Source of the DNA: a virus
DNA length: 32,447 nucleotides
Virus record (IMG/VR): IMGVR_UViG_3300024518_003356
Location: 1 to 32,447 of that record
Direction: 5' to 3' (one strand)
Shown: positions 21,372 through 29,121 of the stretch, piece after piece
Position numbering within the stretch: the stretch's first letter is position 1
Layout of the letters: each line of letters starts with the position of its first letter
Translations under genes and position numbers: made by a program
The notes under the pieces: model-generated
What the model saw: only the letters and a program-made list of their open reading frames with translations
What the model was told of the DNA's origin: nothing
Databases searched by the model: none

Positions 21372-21683
21372 ATGAAACCGACTCTCATTGAGCGCGAGAT
21401 CATCGAAATGCGGCAACGAGGCGTGCCGTATCGCGTCATCGAACAGAGAACGGGGGTGAAGCGGGGTTCCGTCTACGGAATCGCCATGAGAGCTGGACTC
21501 GTCGGAAAATACGTCAAGCCCCTGAAACCAAGGTGCACAAGCTGCAATAAGCGTCGAGGTGACTCATCACCACTGTGCGATCGGTGCAAAAAGGACCGGG
21601 CACCTCGTGTGGAGAACGGGGAAATGCCAATGACAGAGGAACAGGCAACCCTGATGCTTGCCAAGATGGGACATCGTCGATGA
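21372..21683 (+). CDS. helix-turn-helix protein with C-terminal zinc ribbon
   Basis: 103 residues. Residues 6-40 form an HTH of the type found in transposase and phage regulators (EREIIEMRQRGVPYRVIEQ, then GVKRGSVYGIAM). Residues 55-72 have CTSC and CDRC, ten residues apart, a four-cysteine zinc ribbon. The C-terminal helix TEEQATLMLAKMG is polar. Likely a sequence-specific DNA-binding regulator or a recombination helper. Its stop overlaps the next start by ATGA. Confidence 0.65.
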   Translation: MKPTLIEREIIEMRQRGVPYRVIEQRTGVKRGSVYGIAMRAGLVGKYVKPLKPRCTSCNKRRGDSSPLCDRCKKDRAPRVENGEMPMTEEQATLMLAKMGHRR

Positions 21684-21757
21684 CATACCTCATCGGAATG
21701 TGCATCGTACTTTTCTTGTCCGAGATCGCCTTCGAATTCTGGATGGGAAGGGAGTAG
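21680..21757 (+). CDS. 25-residue single-span membrane peptide
   Basis: Starts within the ATGA that ends the previous gene. Residues 2-19 are hydrophobic (TYLIGMCIVLFLSEIAF), enough for one membrane helix, followed by a charged end (MGRE). The stop is three bases before the next gene. Translational coupling and membrane character suggest a real microprotein; the role could be host membrane effect, exclusion or holin-like action, but nothing decides. Confidence 0.5.
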   Translation: MTYLIGMCIVLFLSEIAFEFWMGRE

Positions 21758-21760
21758 GCA

Positions 21761-22126
21761 ATGAATAAAGTCGCTGCAGTCGAAGTCCTAATCAAGGAAC
21801 GCCATCGGAAGTGGGAAGCCGTTTGCCTGATGGACAAGGCAATTCAACTTGCGCTAGATGAAATCGCTCAGGATGAGCTGGGCTTCTTAGCCAAGGCCAA
21901 GCTGCACGTAGAGGTCGCAAACCATAGCCACAAGCTCAGTCCACTGAGTGTCACTCAGGTAACAGGATCGATCATCGCCAGCGAGGTGGTGGCAACAGTC
22001 CGCGCTGTCGATAAATACCACCAGGAGACGAGATTCGACGTAGCCCTTGGCATCCCAACCGAGGCCCTATACGTCGCTGAACCAATTCCGTCACCGGCAG
22101 GACTAGCGGATGAAGGAATAGACTGA
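21761..22126 (+). CDS. hypothetical protein
   Basis: 121 residues. The N-terminal 60 residues are helical and charged (VEVLIKERHRKWEAVCLMDKA), the middle has a helix of small residues (TGSIIASEVVATVRAV), and the C-terminus is proline-rich. GAAGGGAG precedes the ATG. It lies between the membrane peptide and the exonuclease gene; 32 bp separate it from the GTG start of the exonuclease. No family recognised. Confidence 0.55.
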   Translation: MNKVAAVEVLIKERHRKWEAVCLMDKAIQLALDEIAQDELGFLAKAKLHVEVANHSHKLSPLSVTQVTGSIIASEVVATVRAVDKYHQETRFDVALGIPTEALYVAEPIPSPAGLADEGID

Positions 22127-22158
22127 ATTTGAACCAACCACCACACAAGGGGAACAGG

Positions 22159-22989
22159 GTGAGCAAGCAAAGACCGTTTTGGATAGAAAAGCCTCCGGCA
22201 TGGGAACCGAGCTCGGAGGAATACTTCAGTCGCCACGATCTGAACGGATCGGGCGCCATCGGGGACTTTCGGAAATCGCGACGCCTCTACGAGGCCAGGC
22301 ACATCAATCGGACACTAGAGTTCCAGGCTTCGGAGGCAATGGTTCTGGGATCGCTGGTCGACGGGATGATCACTGAGCCCGATGAGATCGACCTGCAATA
22401 TGCCGTTACGGATGCCTATCGACGCGGAACCGCAAAGTGGGCAAAGGACGAGATGGCACACCCAGGGAAAACCCTAGTGAAGCGTGAGCTCTGGGACAAG
22501 GCCGAGCTCATTGTGGAGCGGCTGCTCGAGAATCCGATCAGCGCGGGGATTCTTACCGGAGCGGGGCGGTCCCAGGTTTGTCACAAGTGGACCGACCACG
22601 GGGTTCCGTGTCGCCTTCGAATTGATCGAGTTTTTGAAACGCCAACCGGTCTTCCGGTTATGGTGGATCTCAAGGTTTGGCGAGACAGCTCGCCCGAATG
22701 GATCGCGAAGGACATCTACAACCGGGGAACCCACCTCCAGATGGCTCTCTACGAAAGGGGATTTATTAAGCACTGGGGCGTGCCGCCAATCGTCATGCTG
22801 GTGTTTGCCGCCAACACCGAGCCCTACGAGGTCGCGACATTTCAGCTGCCCGAGTCGTTTTTGAAGATAGGAAGGGAACACGTAGAGGGAACCCTCATCG
22901 AGCTCGGCAAGTGCCTCGAGTCGGGCGACTTCTCGAATCCGTGGGAAACGCAGATCACCTCAATAGAACCGCCCAGGTGGGCCAGATAG
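22159..22989 (+). CDS. PD-(D/E)XK exonuclease (RecE/exonuclease VIII-like)
   Basis: 276 residues with a GTG start preceded by AAGGGGAACAGG; a TTG ten codons earlier is in frame but poor. Motifs of the RecE/Cas4-type nuclease fold: a G-rich helix MVLGSLVDGM (D68 in the place of the family's histidine), RLRIDRV with D156, VDLKVW with D170 and K172, and the QxxxY helix HLQMALYERG (Q194, Y198). It would resect double-stranded ends to give 3' single strands for the annealing protein encoded next. The pairing of nuclease and annealing protein is a standard phage recombination set. Confidence 0.75.
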   Translation: MSKQRPFWIEKPPAWEPSSEEYFSRHDLNGSGAIGDFRKSRRLYEARHINRTLEFQASEAMVLGSLVDGMITEPDEIDLQYAVTDAYRRGTAKWAKDEMAHPGKTLVKRELWDKAELIVERLLENPISAGILTGAGRSQVCHKWTDHGVPCRLRIDRVFETPTGLPVMVDLKVWRDSSPEWIAKDIYNRGTHLQMALYERGFIKHWGVPPIVMLVFAANTEPYEVATFQLPESFLKIGREHVEGTLIELGKCLESGDFSNPWETQITSIEPPRWAR

Positions 22990-23003
22990 AAAAGGAAAGA
23001 AGA

Positions 23004-24140
23004 ATGAGCGAACAAGCCAACGACAAACTCCTGCTTCACGGTGAGTCAACGGACTCGGCCGTCACGGATCTGGCCGCCAGCTCTCAGACAGCCGAAGCCA
23101 CATCTATGGTGCAGTCAGCCGCAGTGATGGCGAAACGGTTTCCACGCAACGAAGAGGCGTTCTTCCAGGCGATCACGCGGTCCTGTCAGCGGTCAAGGTT
23201 CGCCGAAGGCGCCAGCTATGCCTTCAAGCGAGGAAAGACCAAGAATCCCGTCACCGGCAGGTGGGAAGACAACGTGATCACCGGTCCCTCGATCAAACTC
23301 GCACGGGAAGCCAAGCGGCTGTGGGGAAACATTCGAACCGGTCTCGAGATACTCGTCGACGAGGCGGGAGACGGCACCAGCCGGAACCCTGGCCTTCGCC
23401 GGATTCGCGGCTGGGCATGGGACCTTCAGACAAATACGTTCGAGTCATTCGAGGACAGCTTTCAGAAACTGATCCAACGAAAGGTCGGGAAATGGCCCAA
23501 TCAGAAAACCGAGTGGGTGATTCCCGACGAGCGCGATCTCCGGGAGCTCACCTTCCGCAAGGGCGCCATCTGCCAGCGAAACGCAATTCTCGCAGTACTG
23601 CCTCCCGACATGATCGATGATGCGAGAGAGGTGGCCTACGGCACTCTCAAGTCCGAGGTTGAAAAAGACCCAGACTCGGCAAAGAAGAAAGTCCTGATCG
23701 GCTTCAACGTCCTCAATATCTCATCCGAAATGCTGGAGGAATATCTGGGGCATCCATTGCGACAGATCTCGCCCGCTGAGATTATTCAGCTTCGCGAGAT
23801 CTACGCCTCGATCAGAGACGGAAATTCAAGCTGGGCCGAGTACACCGGCGAGGCCGATGAGGCGCAAAAGCCCAAGGACATCGTCGGCAAGGCCGACATC
23901 CCCAAGGCCAAGGCGAAGCCCAAAGCCGCAGGGCCACCGTGGAAAACAATCGCCAAGAAAGATCTTGCCAGCATCGTGAAGCGGCTCAAGGCGCTGGGCG
24001 TCGACGAGCGCGACCTCCTCGCGACGGCACAGGTTGACGAAGAAGTGAGCAAGCTGGCCGATCTCCCACTGGATGAGCTGGACAAGATCCACGACATTCT
24101 CGACGCCCAGGAAGAACGCTCTGGCAAACAGCTCGACTAA
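23004..24140 (+). CDS. putative single-strand annealing protein (recombinase partner)
   Basis: 378 residues from the ATG at 23004; the longer frame is not supported. Residues 44-75 (KRFPRNEEAFFQAITRSCQ and AEGASYAFKRG) are followed by VITGPSIKLAREAKRLWGNI (91-110), RGWAWDLQTNT (about 134-144) and FRKGAICQRNAILAVLPPDMI (about 190-212), which together match a phage family found beside PD-(D/E)XK nucleases and considered single-strand annealing proteins. The C-terminus, after a proline/lysine-rich linker, has a helical hairpin (DLASIVKRLKALGVDERDLL). It would bind resected single strands and anneal them. The function is inferred from the neighbour nuclease and pattern. Confidence 0.65.
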   Translation: MSEQANDKLLLHGESTDSAVTDLAASSQTAEATSMVQSAAVMAKRFPRNEEAFFQAITRSCQRSRFAEGASYAFKRGKTKNPVTGRWEDNVITGPSIKLAREAKRLWGNIRTGLEILVDEAGDGTSRNPGLRRIRGWAWDLQTNTFESFEDSFQKLIQRKVGKWPNQKTEWVIPDERDLRELTFRKGAICQRNAILAVLPPDMIDDAREVAYGTLKSEVEKDPDSAKKKVLIGFNVLNISSEMLEEYLGHPLRQISPAEIIQLREIYASIRDGNSSWAEYTGEADEAQKPKDIVGKADIPKAKAKPKAAGPPWKTIAKKDLASIVKRLKALGVDERDLLATAQVDEEVSKLADLPLDELDKIHDILDAQEERSGKQLD

Positions 24141-24155
24141 TAGGCACCAGCTGCC

Positions 24156-25304
24156 GTGTCCAGCAAGCTAGATCTATTCTCCATGCCGCTTCACATCGAA
24201 GCGCTATGGAGATCAACAATGGGATGGGGGGCCGATGCACAGCTGCTGTATCGGCTCCTCATTGAGGTTCACTGGATCCAACGAGGGATCCTGCCAAGGG
24301 AAACAAAGAAACTCCGGTTGTTGAGTCGCCTTGACTGGTCGACACGACATTTCAACCGGGTCTTTGCCGAGATTCAAGACTGCCAATGGGGAGCGAAGTT
24401 CAGGGAGGACAAGCACGGTCTCTACAACCAGAAGGGACGGGACATGCTGCTGGCGGCATGGGAGAGCCGGGTCAACGTTCGCGTCGGAAAGCTGCGTCAA
24501 TGGGGATACCAGACATGCCGAGAAAGGGACCGTCCGAACAAGCTCGGGAACGGCTGGGTCCGGATCTGCCCGTCATGTCACGTCGATCTATGGACCGACT
24601 TCGAGAAGATCCCGTGGCTAGAACGACAGATATTCCCCGGCAAAACGGCGCCCGAAAGGCCGCCGCCAATCGCCGCTAAAAAGGCCGCCGAGCCGCCGCC
24701 AGTGGTGGCTCGGTCAGCGTCAAATTACGTGCTCGAAATTGAGGAGATCGTGCAAGAGACGCTGGAGACGAATCGCATCTTCTCGGCGGAAGAAACCAAG
24801 CTCGTCGAGGAGCTGGGCGAGGATGGGATTCCCGTCGAGGTCGTGGGCAGAACCATTCGCGACACCCTGCGGCGGTTCAAGCTGGAGGATCCGAACAAGT
24901 CAATCGGGACGATCAAATATTTCCTCGTGGGCAAACAGGGCGGGGCAATCCGCACGGCGTGGCGAAAAATCCAGCGGCTGCAAGAACCCGAGCAGCTCTC
25001 AGTGTTGCTCCCTGAGCAGGACGCCGTCACCGTTGTCGAAAGCGAAGAGTGGGGGAGAATCCTCGAGGAGCTCGCCAAGCTACTCACCAGCGAGGAGCTT
25101 GAGATCTGGTTCAGGCCACTGCGGGTCGTGACCGAAGAAGTTTCCACTAATGGCAAGGGCAGTCAGATCAAGGTCGCTGCTCCGACGCGAAGTATCGCCT
25201 CGATAATTCAATGCGATTTCTACGACGTGCTCACCGAGGCAGCCGGTGGGTCGACTGTCGAGATCGAATCACCCAAAGAGGAAAGCCCACAATGGGAAAT
25301 GTGA
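24156..25304 (+). CDS. putative replication-initiation protein with DnaA domain-I-like C-terminus
   Basis: 382 residues; GTG at 24156 is the most upstream start, an ATG nine codons later is equally possible, and neither has a strong ribosome site. Residues 1-100 have the helical pattern of DUF1376-like replication proteins (LLYRLLIEVHWIQRGILPRE, then LDWSTRHFNRVFAEIQDCQWG). CREK-type cysteines near residues 120-146 include ICPSCH, a possible metal site. Residues ~295-370 (WGRILEELAKLLTSEELEIW, then FRPLRVV, QIKVAAPTRS) resemble the N-terminal helical domain of DnaA, which contacts DnaB helicase and DiaA. The gene may load the host helicase at the phage origin. Its stop overlaps the next gene by 13 bases. 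Confidence 0.55.
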   Translation: MSSKLDLFSMPLHIEALWRSTMGWGADAQLLYRLLIEVHWIQRGILPRETKKLRLLSRLDWSTRHFNRVFAEIQDCQWGAKFREDKHGLYNQKGRDMLLAAWESRVNVRVGKLRQWGYQTCRERDRPNKLGNGWVRICPSCHVDLWTDFEKIPWLERQIFPGKTAPERPPPIAAKKAAEPPPVVARSASNYVLEIEEIVQETLETNRIFSAEETKLVEELGEDGIPVEVVGRTIRDTLRRFKLEDPNKSIGTIKYFLVGKQGGAIRTAWRKIQRLQEPEQLSVLLPEQDAVTVVESEEWGRILEELAKLLTSEELEIWFRPLRVVTEEVSTNGKGSQIKVAAPTRSIASIIQCDFYDVLTEAAGGSTVEIESPKEESPQWEM

Positions 25305-25867
25305 CCGTGCTCCTTGAGAAATCGGCATTCACGCCAGAGCTTGACAAAGGATCGGCAGCCTATATCCAGACCGTCTATTCATCGGACGCGCTGATGCTGG
25401 ACGGCGGCATCGTAGAGATGCGAATCACGAGGCCCAGCAACAACTGGTACCAGAATTTCCACTCGCTTCTTTTCCCTCCGACTGAGGTACGAAAGCACCT
25501 CATCGCCTGGCACGCGGAGGTGTGGACCACGAAAAACAAACTCCCAGAACTCAAGTCAGAGGATCCATTCCCCTACACCGCGAGAATCGAATTTCCGCTT
25601 GTCCACGGACTGCCCGCAGCGCTGATCTCGGGCATGCTCAGCAAGGCACTGGAACATCTTCGTCTAATCAACAAGCACTTTCACAGCGACCGCCTCAGCG
25701 CTGGTGACGAACTCCTGTGCTCATGGGGCGGAGGATTCAAGGCCGACTCCCTCGATAGCGTGGCCGGTGCTAAGCTGAATATCAATCACGAGAGAGCCCA
25801 GCTCTCGTTCCGCGTCATTTCGACCGAGAGCGAGATCGCCAACATGGAGCTCCCGGTCCCTGCCTGA
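25292..25867 (+). CDS. hypothetical protein
   Basis: 191 residues from the ATG at 25292, overlapping the previous gene by 13 bases and preceded by AGAGGA. The sequence is mixed alpha/beta: strands near residues 3-9 and 40-46, 'NNWYQNFHSLLFPPTEVRKHL' around 50-70, helix 'ALISGMLSKALEHLRLINKHF', and a C-terminal beta segment. Nothing recognisable. It may be a replication accessory protein by position. Confidence 0.6.
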   Translation: MGNVTVLLEKSAFTPELDKGSAAYIQTVYSSDALMLDGGIVEMRITRPSNNWYQNFHSLLFPPTEVRKHLIAWHAEVWTTKNKLPELKSEDPFPYTARIEFPLVHGLPAALISGMLSKALEHLRLINKHFHSDRLSAGDELLCSWGGGFKADSLDSVAGAKLNINHERAQLSFRVISTESEIANMELPVPA

Positions 25868-25881
25868 AAGGACCATCCTCC

Positions 25882-26694
25882 ATGCACCCGACCAGCGTGA
25901 TTCTCGCCGACGGGCTCCTCCTCAATCCACTGGTGCCCCAGGCCGCCGAATTGGTGTCCTGGGGATACAACTACTGGGAACAGCCAGACTCGCCACCGGA
26001 TCCGCCGCCGAGCTGGGACTTCGCTCCATACGAATGGCAGAACGTCCAGCTGCTCATTTGTAGCCGAGTCTTTATGCCGAGTGAATCGGGCAGGGATCAC
26101 CCCGTGACGCTGAGGGTTGCGGTCATCCCTGGCACAAACGAGCTCCGGGACTGGAAAGCGAATTTTCACCTCGTTCCAACGAAGGTCGGCGGATTGGTCG
26201 GGCGATACCGGCGAGGCTTTGCGCTGGGCGGTGCCTGGGCGTGGAGCGTTCTGGATCATCATCGCGGCGGCGGGGATGTTCTCGGGATCTTTGGTCACTC
26301 CTATGGTGGGGCCATGACGGTGACGGCAGCGGCTCACGCGGTCCGCGACGGCGCCGAGTCTAGGCTTGTAGCCGTCCTACCGTTTGCTGCTCCGAGATCG
26401 ACGTCCAGGGCCGCTACGAAACTCCTGAACAGTAAATTGCCAGCTCCCGTAGCCCAGCAGTTCATCCTCGGGTTCGATGCGGTGCCCTGGGCCGTTTTGC
26501 CCCTTTGGTGGACAAGGGCCTTTGAGGTCGTTTACGTGAGTTCAGACGGAACAGCCCGAAGCAAATACCGGTTCGGCGCCGAGCTGAAACGAGCGATCAC
26601 AAAAAGAGGATTCCAGTCCGCTGGTGACCACGGAAGCGAGCGATACCGGGCATGGGCGAGGTCGCTACCAGCCGCAATACCCTTCGAGGCATAA
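25882..26694 (+). CDS. class-3-lipase-like serine hydrolase
   Basis: 270 residues. IPGTNELRDWKANF (82-95) fits the oxyanion-hole 'GTxxxxDW' segment of class-3 lipases; RYRRGF is the equivalent of the 'HxGF' loop; FGHSYGGA (137-144) is the nucleophile elbow with S140; FDAVPW (198-203) supplies the likely acid D199 in the family's 'DxVP' position; and DHGSERY (249-255) supplies H250. A full triad in the right order strongly suggests an active alpha/beta hydrolase. There is no signal peptide, so it probably works in the cytoplasm on host lipids, or is released at lysis. It closes the long early operon. Confidence 0.75.
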   Translation: MHPTSVILADGLLLNPLVPQAAELVSWGYNYWEQPDSPPDPPPSWDFAPYEWQNVQLLICSRVFMPSESGRDHPVTLRVAVIPGTNELRDWKANFHLVPTKVGGLVGRYRRGFALGGAWAWSVLDHHRGGGDVLGIFGHSYGGAMTVTAAAHAVRDGAESRLVAVLPFAAPRSTSRAATKLLNSKLPAPVAQQFILGFDAVPWAVLPLWWTRAFEVVYVSSDGTARSKYRFGAELKRAITKRGFQSAGDHGSERYRAWARSLPAAIPFEA

Positions 26695-26731
26695 GCGCCT
26701 CTCTATATGACAAAGGCGCGGCTGCTGGATC

Positions 26732-26800
26732 TTTTTTGCGCAAGACCATATACTTTTCGCGCAAACCTGCCTATAATTCCCTCATGCCAACAAACCAAGG
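26732..26800 (+). promoter_or_regulatory. repeated promoter-like element, copy 1
   Basis: Six T (26732-26737) run into a TTGCGCAA palindrome (26736-26743), then CCATATAC (26746-26753) and, exactly 26 bases later, TATAAT (26772-26777). The downstream leader ATTCCCT...AGGGAAT can form a 7-bp stem. It precedes the gene at 26811. Weak stem GCGCCT/AGGCGC lies just upstream. Confidence 0.75.
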
Positions 26801-26810
26801 GAATAAAGCA

Positions 26811-27101
26811 ATGACACCGAAGGCCACCAGAAAGTTGCTAGTCAGCGAAAAGATCGATCGCGAGATGACGTTGACTGTTGAGGACGGAAGAGAAGTTGGA
26901 GAAGACAATGCAACGATGGCCATCGATCAGGAGGCAGACCGAGACGGAAGCAAGCTCGAACACTATTGTGGGTATCTCAACAATGTCGAATGCATGTTGT
27001 TAGAGGGTGACTGCCGAGTGCACGAGGTTCATCGGGCAGCCACTGAGAGATTCGAGGAAATCCTGAGAGAGAACGGAATTACCGTTATCGAGGATCTGTA
27101 G
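26811..27101 (+). CDS. hypothetical acidic protein (accessory cassette 1)
   Basis: 96 residues from the ATG preceded by AAGGGAAT; an in-frame ATG at 26784 lies at the likely transcription start, so leaderless initiation cannot be excluded. The product is acidic and helical with few hydrophobic residues: TLTVEDGREVGED in the middle and HRAATERFEEILREN near the end. Two cysteines (residues 65, 74) and H80 cluster. First gene of a two-gene cassette opened by promoter element copy 1. No family recognised. Confidence 0.55.
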   Translation: MTPKATRKLLVSEKIDREMTLTVEDGREVGEDNATMAIDQEADRDGSKLEHYCGYLNNVECMLLEGDCRVHEVHRAATERFEEILRENGITVIEDL

Positions 27102-27125
27102 GTAAGAGGAAGAAGGAGAAGCGAG

Positions 27126-27389
27126 ATGTCTACAACCTGGAAGAATAGAAGTGGCGAGACGGTCGGAGTTCGGAGTTGCCGAGCGAAGGCCGACGGCGGC
27201 GGAAGTCGCTGGACTTGGACGACAAATCCTGTGCGAGCGATGAATCGTGACCGCGGCGAAGTCCAGGACGAGGCAGGCGGTCCCTGGGTGAACGTCCGAG
27301 ACGTGGTCGCAGCATGTAAGGAGGTCGTCAACGACTCCGATCGCAGGGTCCCCAGCGTCGAGGAGTGGTGTGAAAAGCGGTGGCCCTAG
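27126..27389 (+). CDS. hypothetical protein (accessory cassette 1)
   Basis: 87 residues. AAGGAG is near the ATG. It is rich in tryptophan (six) and charged residues; GGGSRWTWTTNP around 24-35, and a C-terminal helix VVAACKEVVND. No motif known. It ends 28 bases before an intrinsic terminator, so it closes cassette 1. No family recognised. Confidence 0.55.
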   Translation: MSTTWKNRSGETVGVRSCRAKADGGGSRWTWTTNPVRAMNRDRGEVQDEAGGPWVNVRDVVAACKEVVNDSDRRVPSVEEWCEKRWP

Positions 27390-27416
27390 GCCACTTCCCC
27401 CGCAAACGGGAACAAG

Positions 27417-27440
27417 AAAAGGCCCTTCGGGGCCTTTTTT
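27417..27440 (+). terminator. intrinsic terminator of cassette 1
   Basis: Stem AAAAGGCCC/GGGCCTTTT with tetraloop TTCG, followed by six T at 27435-27440. It is strong and nearly symmetrical, so it may work in both directions. The T-run leads into the next promoter element. Confidence 0.9.
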
Positions 27441-27450
27441 CGTATGCAAA

Positions 27451-27510
27451 CGCGCAAAAAGTTGATCACGGCCATATACTTTTCGCAAACACGGGCCTAT
27501 AATTCCCTTC
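27451..27510 (+). promoter_or_regulatory. repeated promoter-like element, copy 2
   Basis: CCATATAC (27472-27479) and TATAAT (27498-27503) spaced 26 bases apart, as in the other copies, and the leader CCCTTCATGGCAACA. The GCGCAA box is displaced (27452 onward) by about 23 extra bases relative to copies 1, 3 and 4. It opens directly onto the HNH gene. Confidence 0.7.
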
Positions 27511-27882
27511 ATGGCAACAACACGAAACTGGAACGGGATGAACTGGATCCGCCAAGAAAAGCGGCTCGCCATCTACCTCAGAGACGGTCTAGCTTGCGCC
27601 TACTGCAAAGCGACACTCGAGGACGGCATCACGCTCACCCTCGATCATTGCAAGGCCCACAGCCACGGCGGGACCAACCACGAGACGAACTTGGTCACCT
27701 GCTGCAAGCGGTGTAACAGCTCACGCGGAAACCGGCCGATGGCAGCCTTTGCCAGGGTCGTCGCCGAGTACATCAACCACGGTGTCACCGCGAAAAGCAT
27801 TCTCGACCACATTCGCAACTGCCGCCGCCGCAAGCTCGACATCACAGAAGCCAAGGCGATCATCAGTCGCCGGGAAAACTAG
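27511..27882 (+). CDS. HNH endonuclease
   Basis: 123 residues. CAYC (29-32), LDHCKAHSHGG (44-54; H46), N60 and CKRCNSS (65-71) give the HNH fold with two structural CxxC pairs. It hydrolyses DNA using a metal; phages use such proteins as homing enzymes, in packaging, or as defence. The ATG at 27511 lies at the expected transcription start; M10 at 27538 has GGAACGGG upstream and may be the real start. It is the first gene of cassette 2, not near the terminase, so an accessory or mobile role is more likely than packaging. Confidence 0.8.
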   Translation: MATTRNWNGMNWIRQEKRLAIYLRDGLACAYCKATLEDGITLTLDHCKAHSHGGTNHETNLVTCCKRCNSSRGNRPMAAFARVVAEYINHGVTAKSILDHIRNCRRRKLDITEAKAIISRREN

Positions 27883-27891
27883 GAGAACAAA

Positions 27892-28152
27892 ATGAGCGCA
27901 ATCACTCCGGAATCCGAAGCGGCCGAGATGGCTTACTCGATGTCCCAACCCACTTGCAAAGAATGCGGTGGCGGTCTGAACAACCTCGATGAGTGCCGCG
28001 AAGGCATTCATTTTCACTGCAAAGTGGAGTGCGAGCGCTGCGGAGAAATGGGCGCGTGGTCTGACTGGCGAGAACCATCCACCGGAGATTTCGCACCGAC
28101 GTTGTGCGAGAAGTGCGCGAATGCAGACGGCCTCTGTTGCGGTCTCGCTTGA
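27892..28152 (+). CDS. zinc-binding small protein
   Basis: 86 residues. Cysteine/histidine pairs: CKEC, HFHC, CERC and CEKC, i.e. a double zinc-ribbon or LIM-like arrangement (residues ~22-77). AGGAG precedes the ATG. Such small zinc proteins often bind nucleic acid or host proteins. Second gene of cassette 2, 9 bases after the HNH gene. No family recognised. Confidence 0.65.
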   Translation: MSAITPESEAAEMAYSMSQPTCKECGGGLNNLDECREGIHFHCKVECERCGEMGAWSDWREPSTGDFAPTLCEKCANADGLCCGLA

Positions 28153-28189
28153 AACAGAAAAGCAGAACAAAAACCAAGGGAGAAATGAA

Positions 28190-28390
28190 ATGACCCAGGA
28201 CCAACGAGACGAAATTGTCGCCATCGCCAACGATGCGGCCATTGAACTGAATTGTCTCCTCGATGCCCTAGCGGCGGTCGACCAGAAAGATCTCGTCACC
28301 TTCGGGCGGGAAATTCCGGAACAACTCCACGGGCTCTCCCGGAAAATCGAACGGCAGAGGAACCCCGTCGCGCACAGGGGAGCGAGATGA
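28190..28390 (+). CDS. small helical hypothetical protein
   Basis: 66 residues, helical throughout (QDQRDEIVAIANDAAIELN; CLLDALAAVDQKD), with a basic C-terminus. AAGGGAG lies upstream; between them is a second ATG whose reading frame stops at once (ATGAAATGA), so ribosomes may first meet a two-codon frame. Overlaps the next gene by ATGA. No family recognised. Confidence 0.55.
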   Translation: MTQDQRDEIVAIANDAAIELNCLLDALAAVDQKDLVTFGREIPEQLHGLSRKIERQRNPVAHRGAR

Positions 28391-28602
28391 GATTCAGGAA
28401 CCACACCGAAGTTCTGTTCGGACATGTCATCGCCGATCACCAAGTTCTTCACTTCGATTCGCGGGAAATCGAGACTCTCGAGAGAGCAACGAAAATCCTA
28501 GAAACCGCCCGCGATCTTGTCGACGAAATTGACCTAGAGCTAGCCATTGACCTCGGGTTGGCCGAGTCAATTCTCCTTGACCTAACGGGGGCACTCGACT
28601 AA
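28387..28602 (+). CDS. small hypothetical protein
   Basis: 71 residues, starting in an ATGA overlap. N-terminal strands (VLFGHVIADHQVLHF) are followed by two acidic helices (EIETLERATKILETAR; EIDLELAIDLGLAES). Probably a small alpha/beta protein. No family recognised. Confidence 0.55.
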   Translation: MRFRNHTEVLFGHVIADHQVLHFDSREIETLERATKILETARDLVDEIDLELAIDLGLAESILLDLTGALD

Positions 28603-28615
28603 GGGAGTGAAGGCC

Positions 28616-28825
28616 ATGTCTGAGCTCTACAAAAGCCCTCGCGGGCAGTGGGTGACACCGACGAAAGCCAAGCGGCTGATTCGGCACATGTCGCGCCGTC
28701 TGCACCTCCTCGGCGACCACTCCGCCGCTTACTTCATTGACAGTGGCTGGCGGCGAGTGGCAGCCCGCCCCGCGACGTGGCTCAAACTCAACCAGCGATT
28801 GCAAACAAGGGAAGACCTGAGATGA
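28616..28825 (+). CDS. small basic hypothetical protein
   Basis: 69 residues from ATG 28616 (a GTG nine bases upstream is also possible); GGGAG is nearby. Basic and arginine-rich: KAKRLIRHMSRRLHLLG, with two tryptophans in the C-terminal half (WRRVAARPATW). It may bind nucleic acids. Overlaps the next gene by ATGA. Confidence 0.5.
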   Translation: MSELYKSPRGQWVTPTKAKRLIRHMSRRLHLLGDHSAAYFIDSGWRRVAARPATWLKLNQRLQTREDLR

Positions 28826-29121
28826 AATACATCGAAACCGAGACCGGCTGCGACGATCACTGCTGCCCTGGGTGGGTACCCAATTTCGACTACGACTCGA
28901 TCGAGCGATGCGACAGTTGTGCGGTGTTCGAGACCGACAATGACGCAGCAGAGTTCGTCGCGAAGACCGAGTCGAGAGAGGTCGTGACGTGGGTCATCTG
29001 CGAGACTATTCAACTCATCCTGGAAGATGCAGATCCGAAGCGAGACCTCTGCAACGTCTTCCAAGAGCACCGAGCCGCCGCTGGCGAGGCGAGATTGAGA
29101 TGCCTCCACAACAGCAAATGA
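28822..29121 (+). CDS. cysteine-rich hypothetical protein
   Basis: 99 residues. The N-terminus has CDDHCCPG (residues 10-17) and CDSC (30-33), a possible zinc site, followed by an acidic helical C-terminal half (VICETIQLILEDADPKRDL). Translation is coupled by ATGA overlap at the start. No family recognised. Confidence 0.55.
   Translation: MKYIETETGCDDHCCPGWVPNFDYDSIERCDSCAVFETDNDAAEFVAKTESREVVTWVICETIQLILEDADPKRDLCNVFQEHRAAAGEARLRCLHNSK

Noticed and set aside
27511-27882. HNH protein as part of the packaging machine
   Set aside because: It lies 13 kb from the terminase in the opposite transcription direction, in a small-gene cassette.
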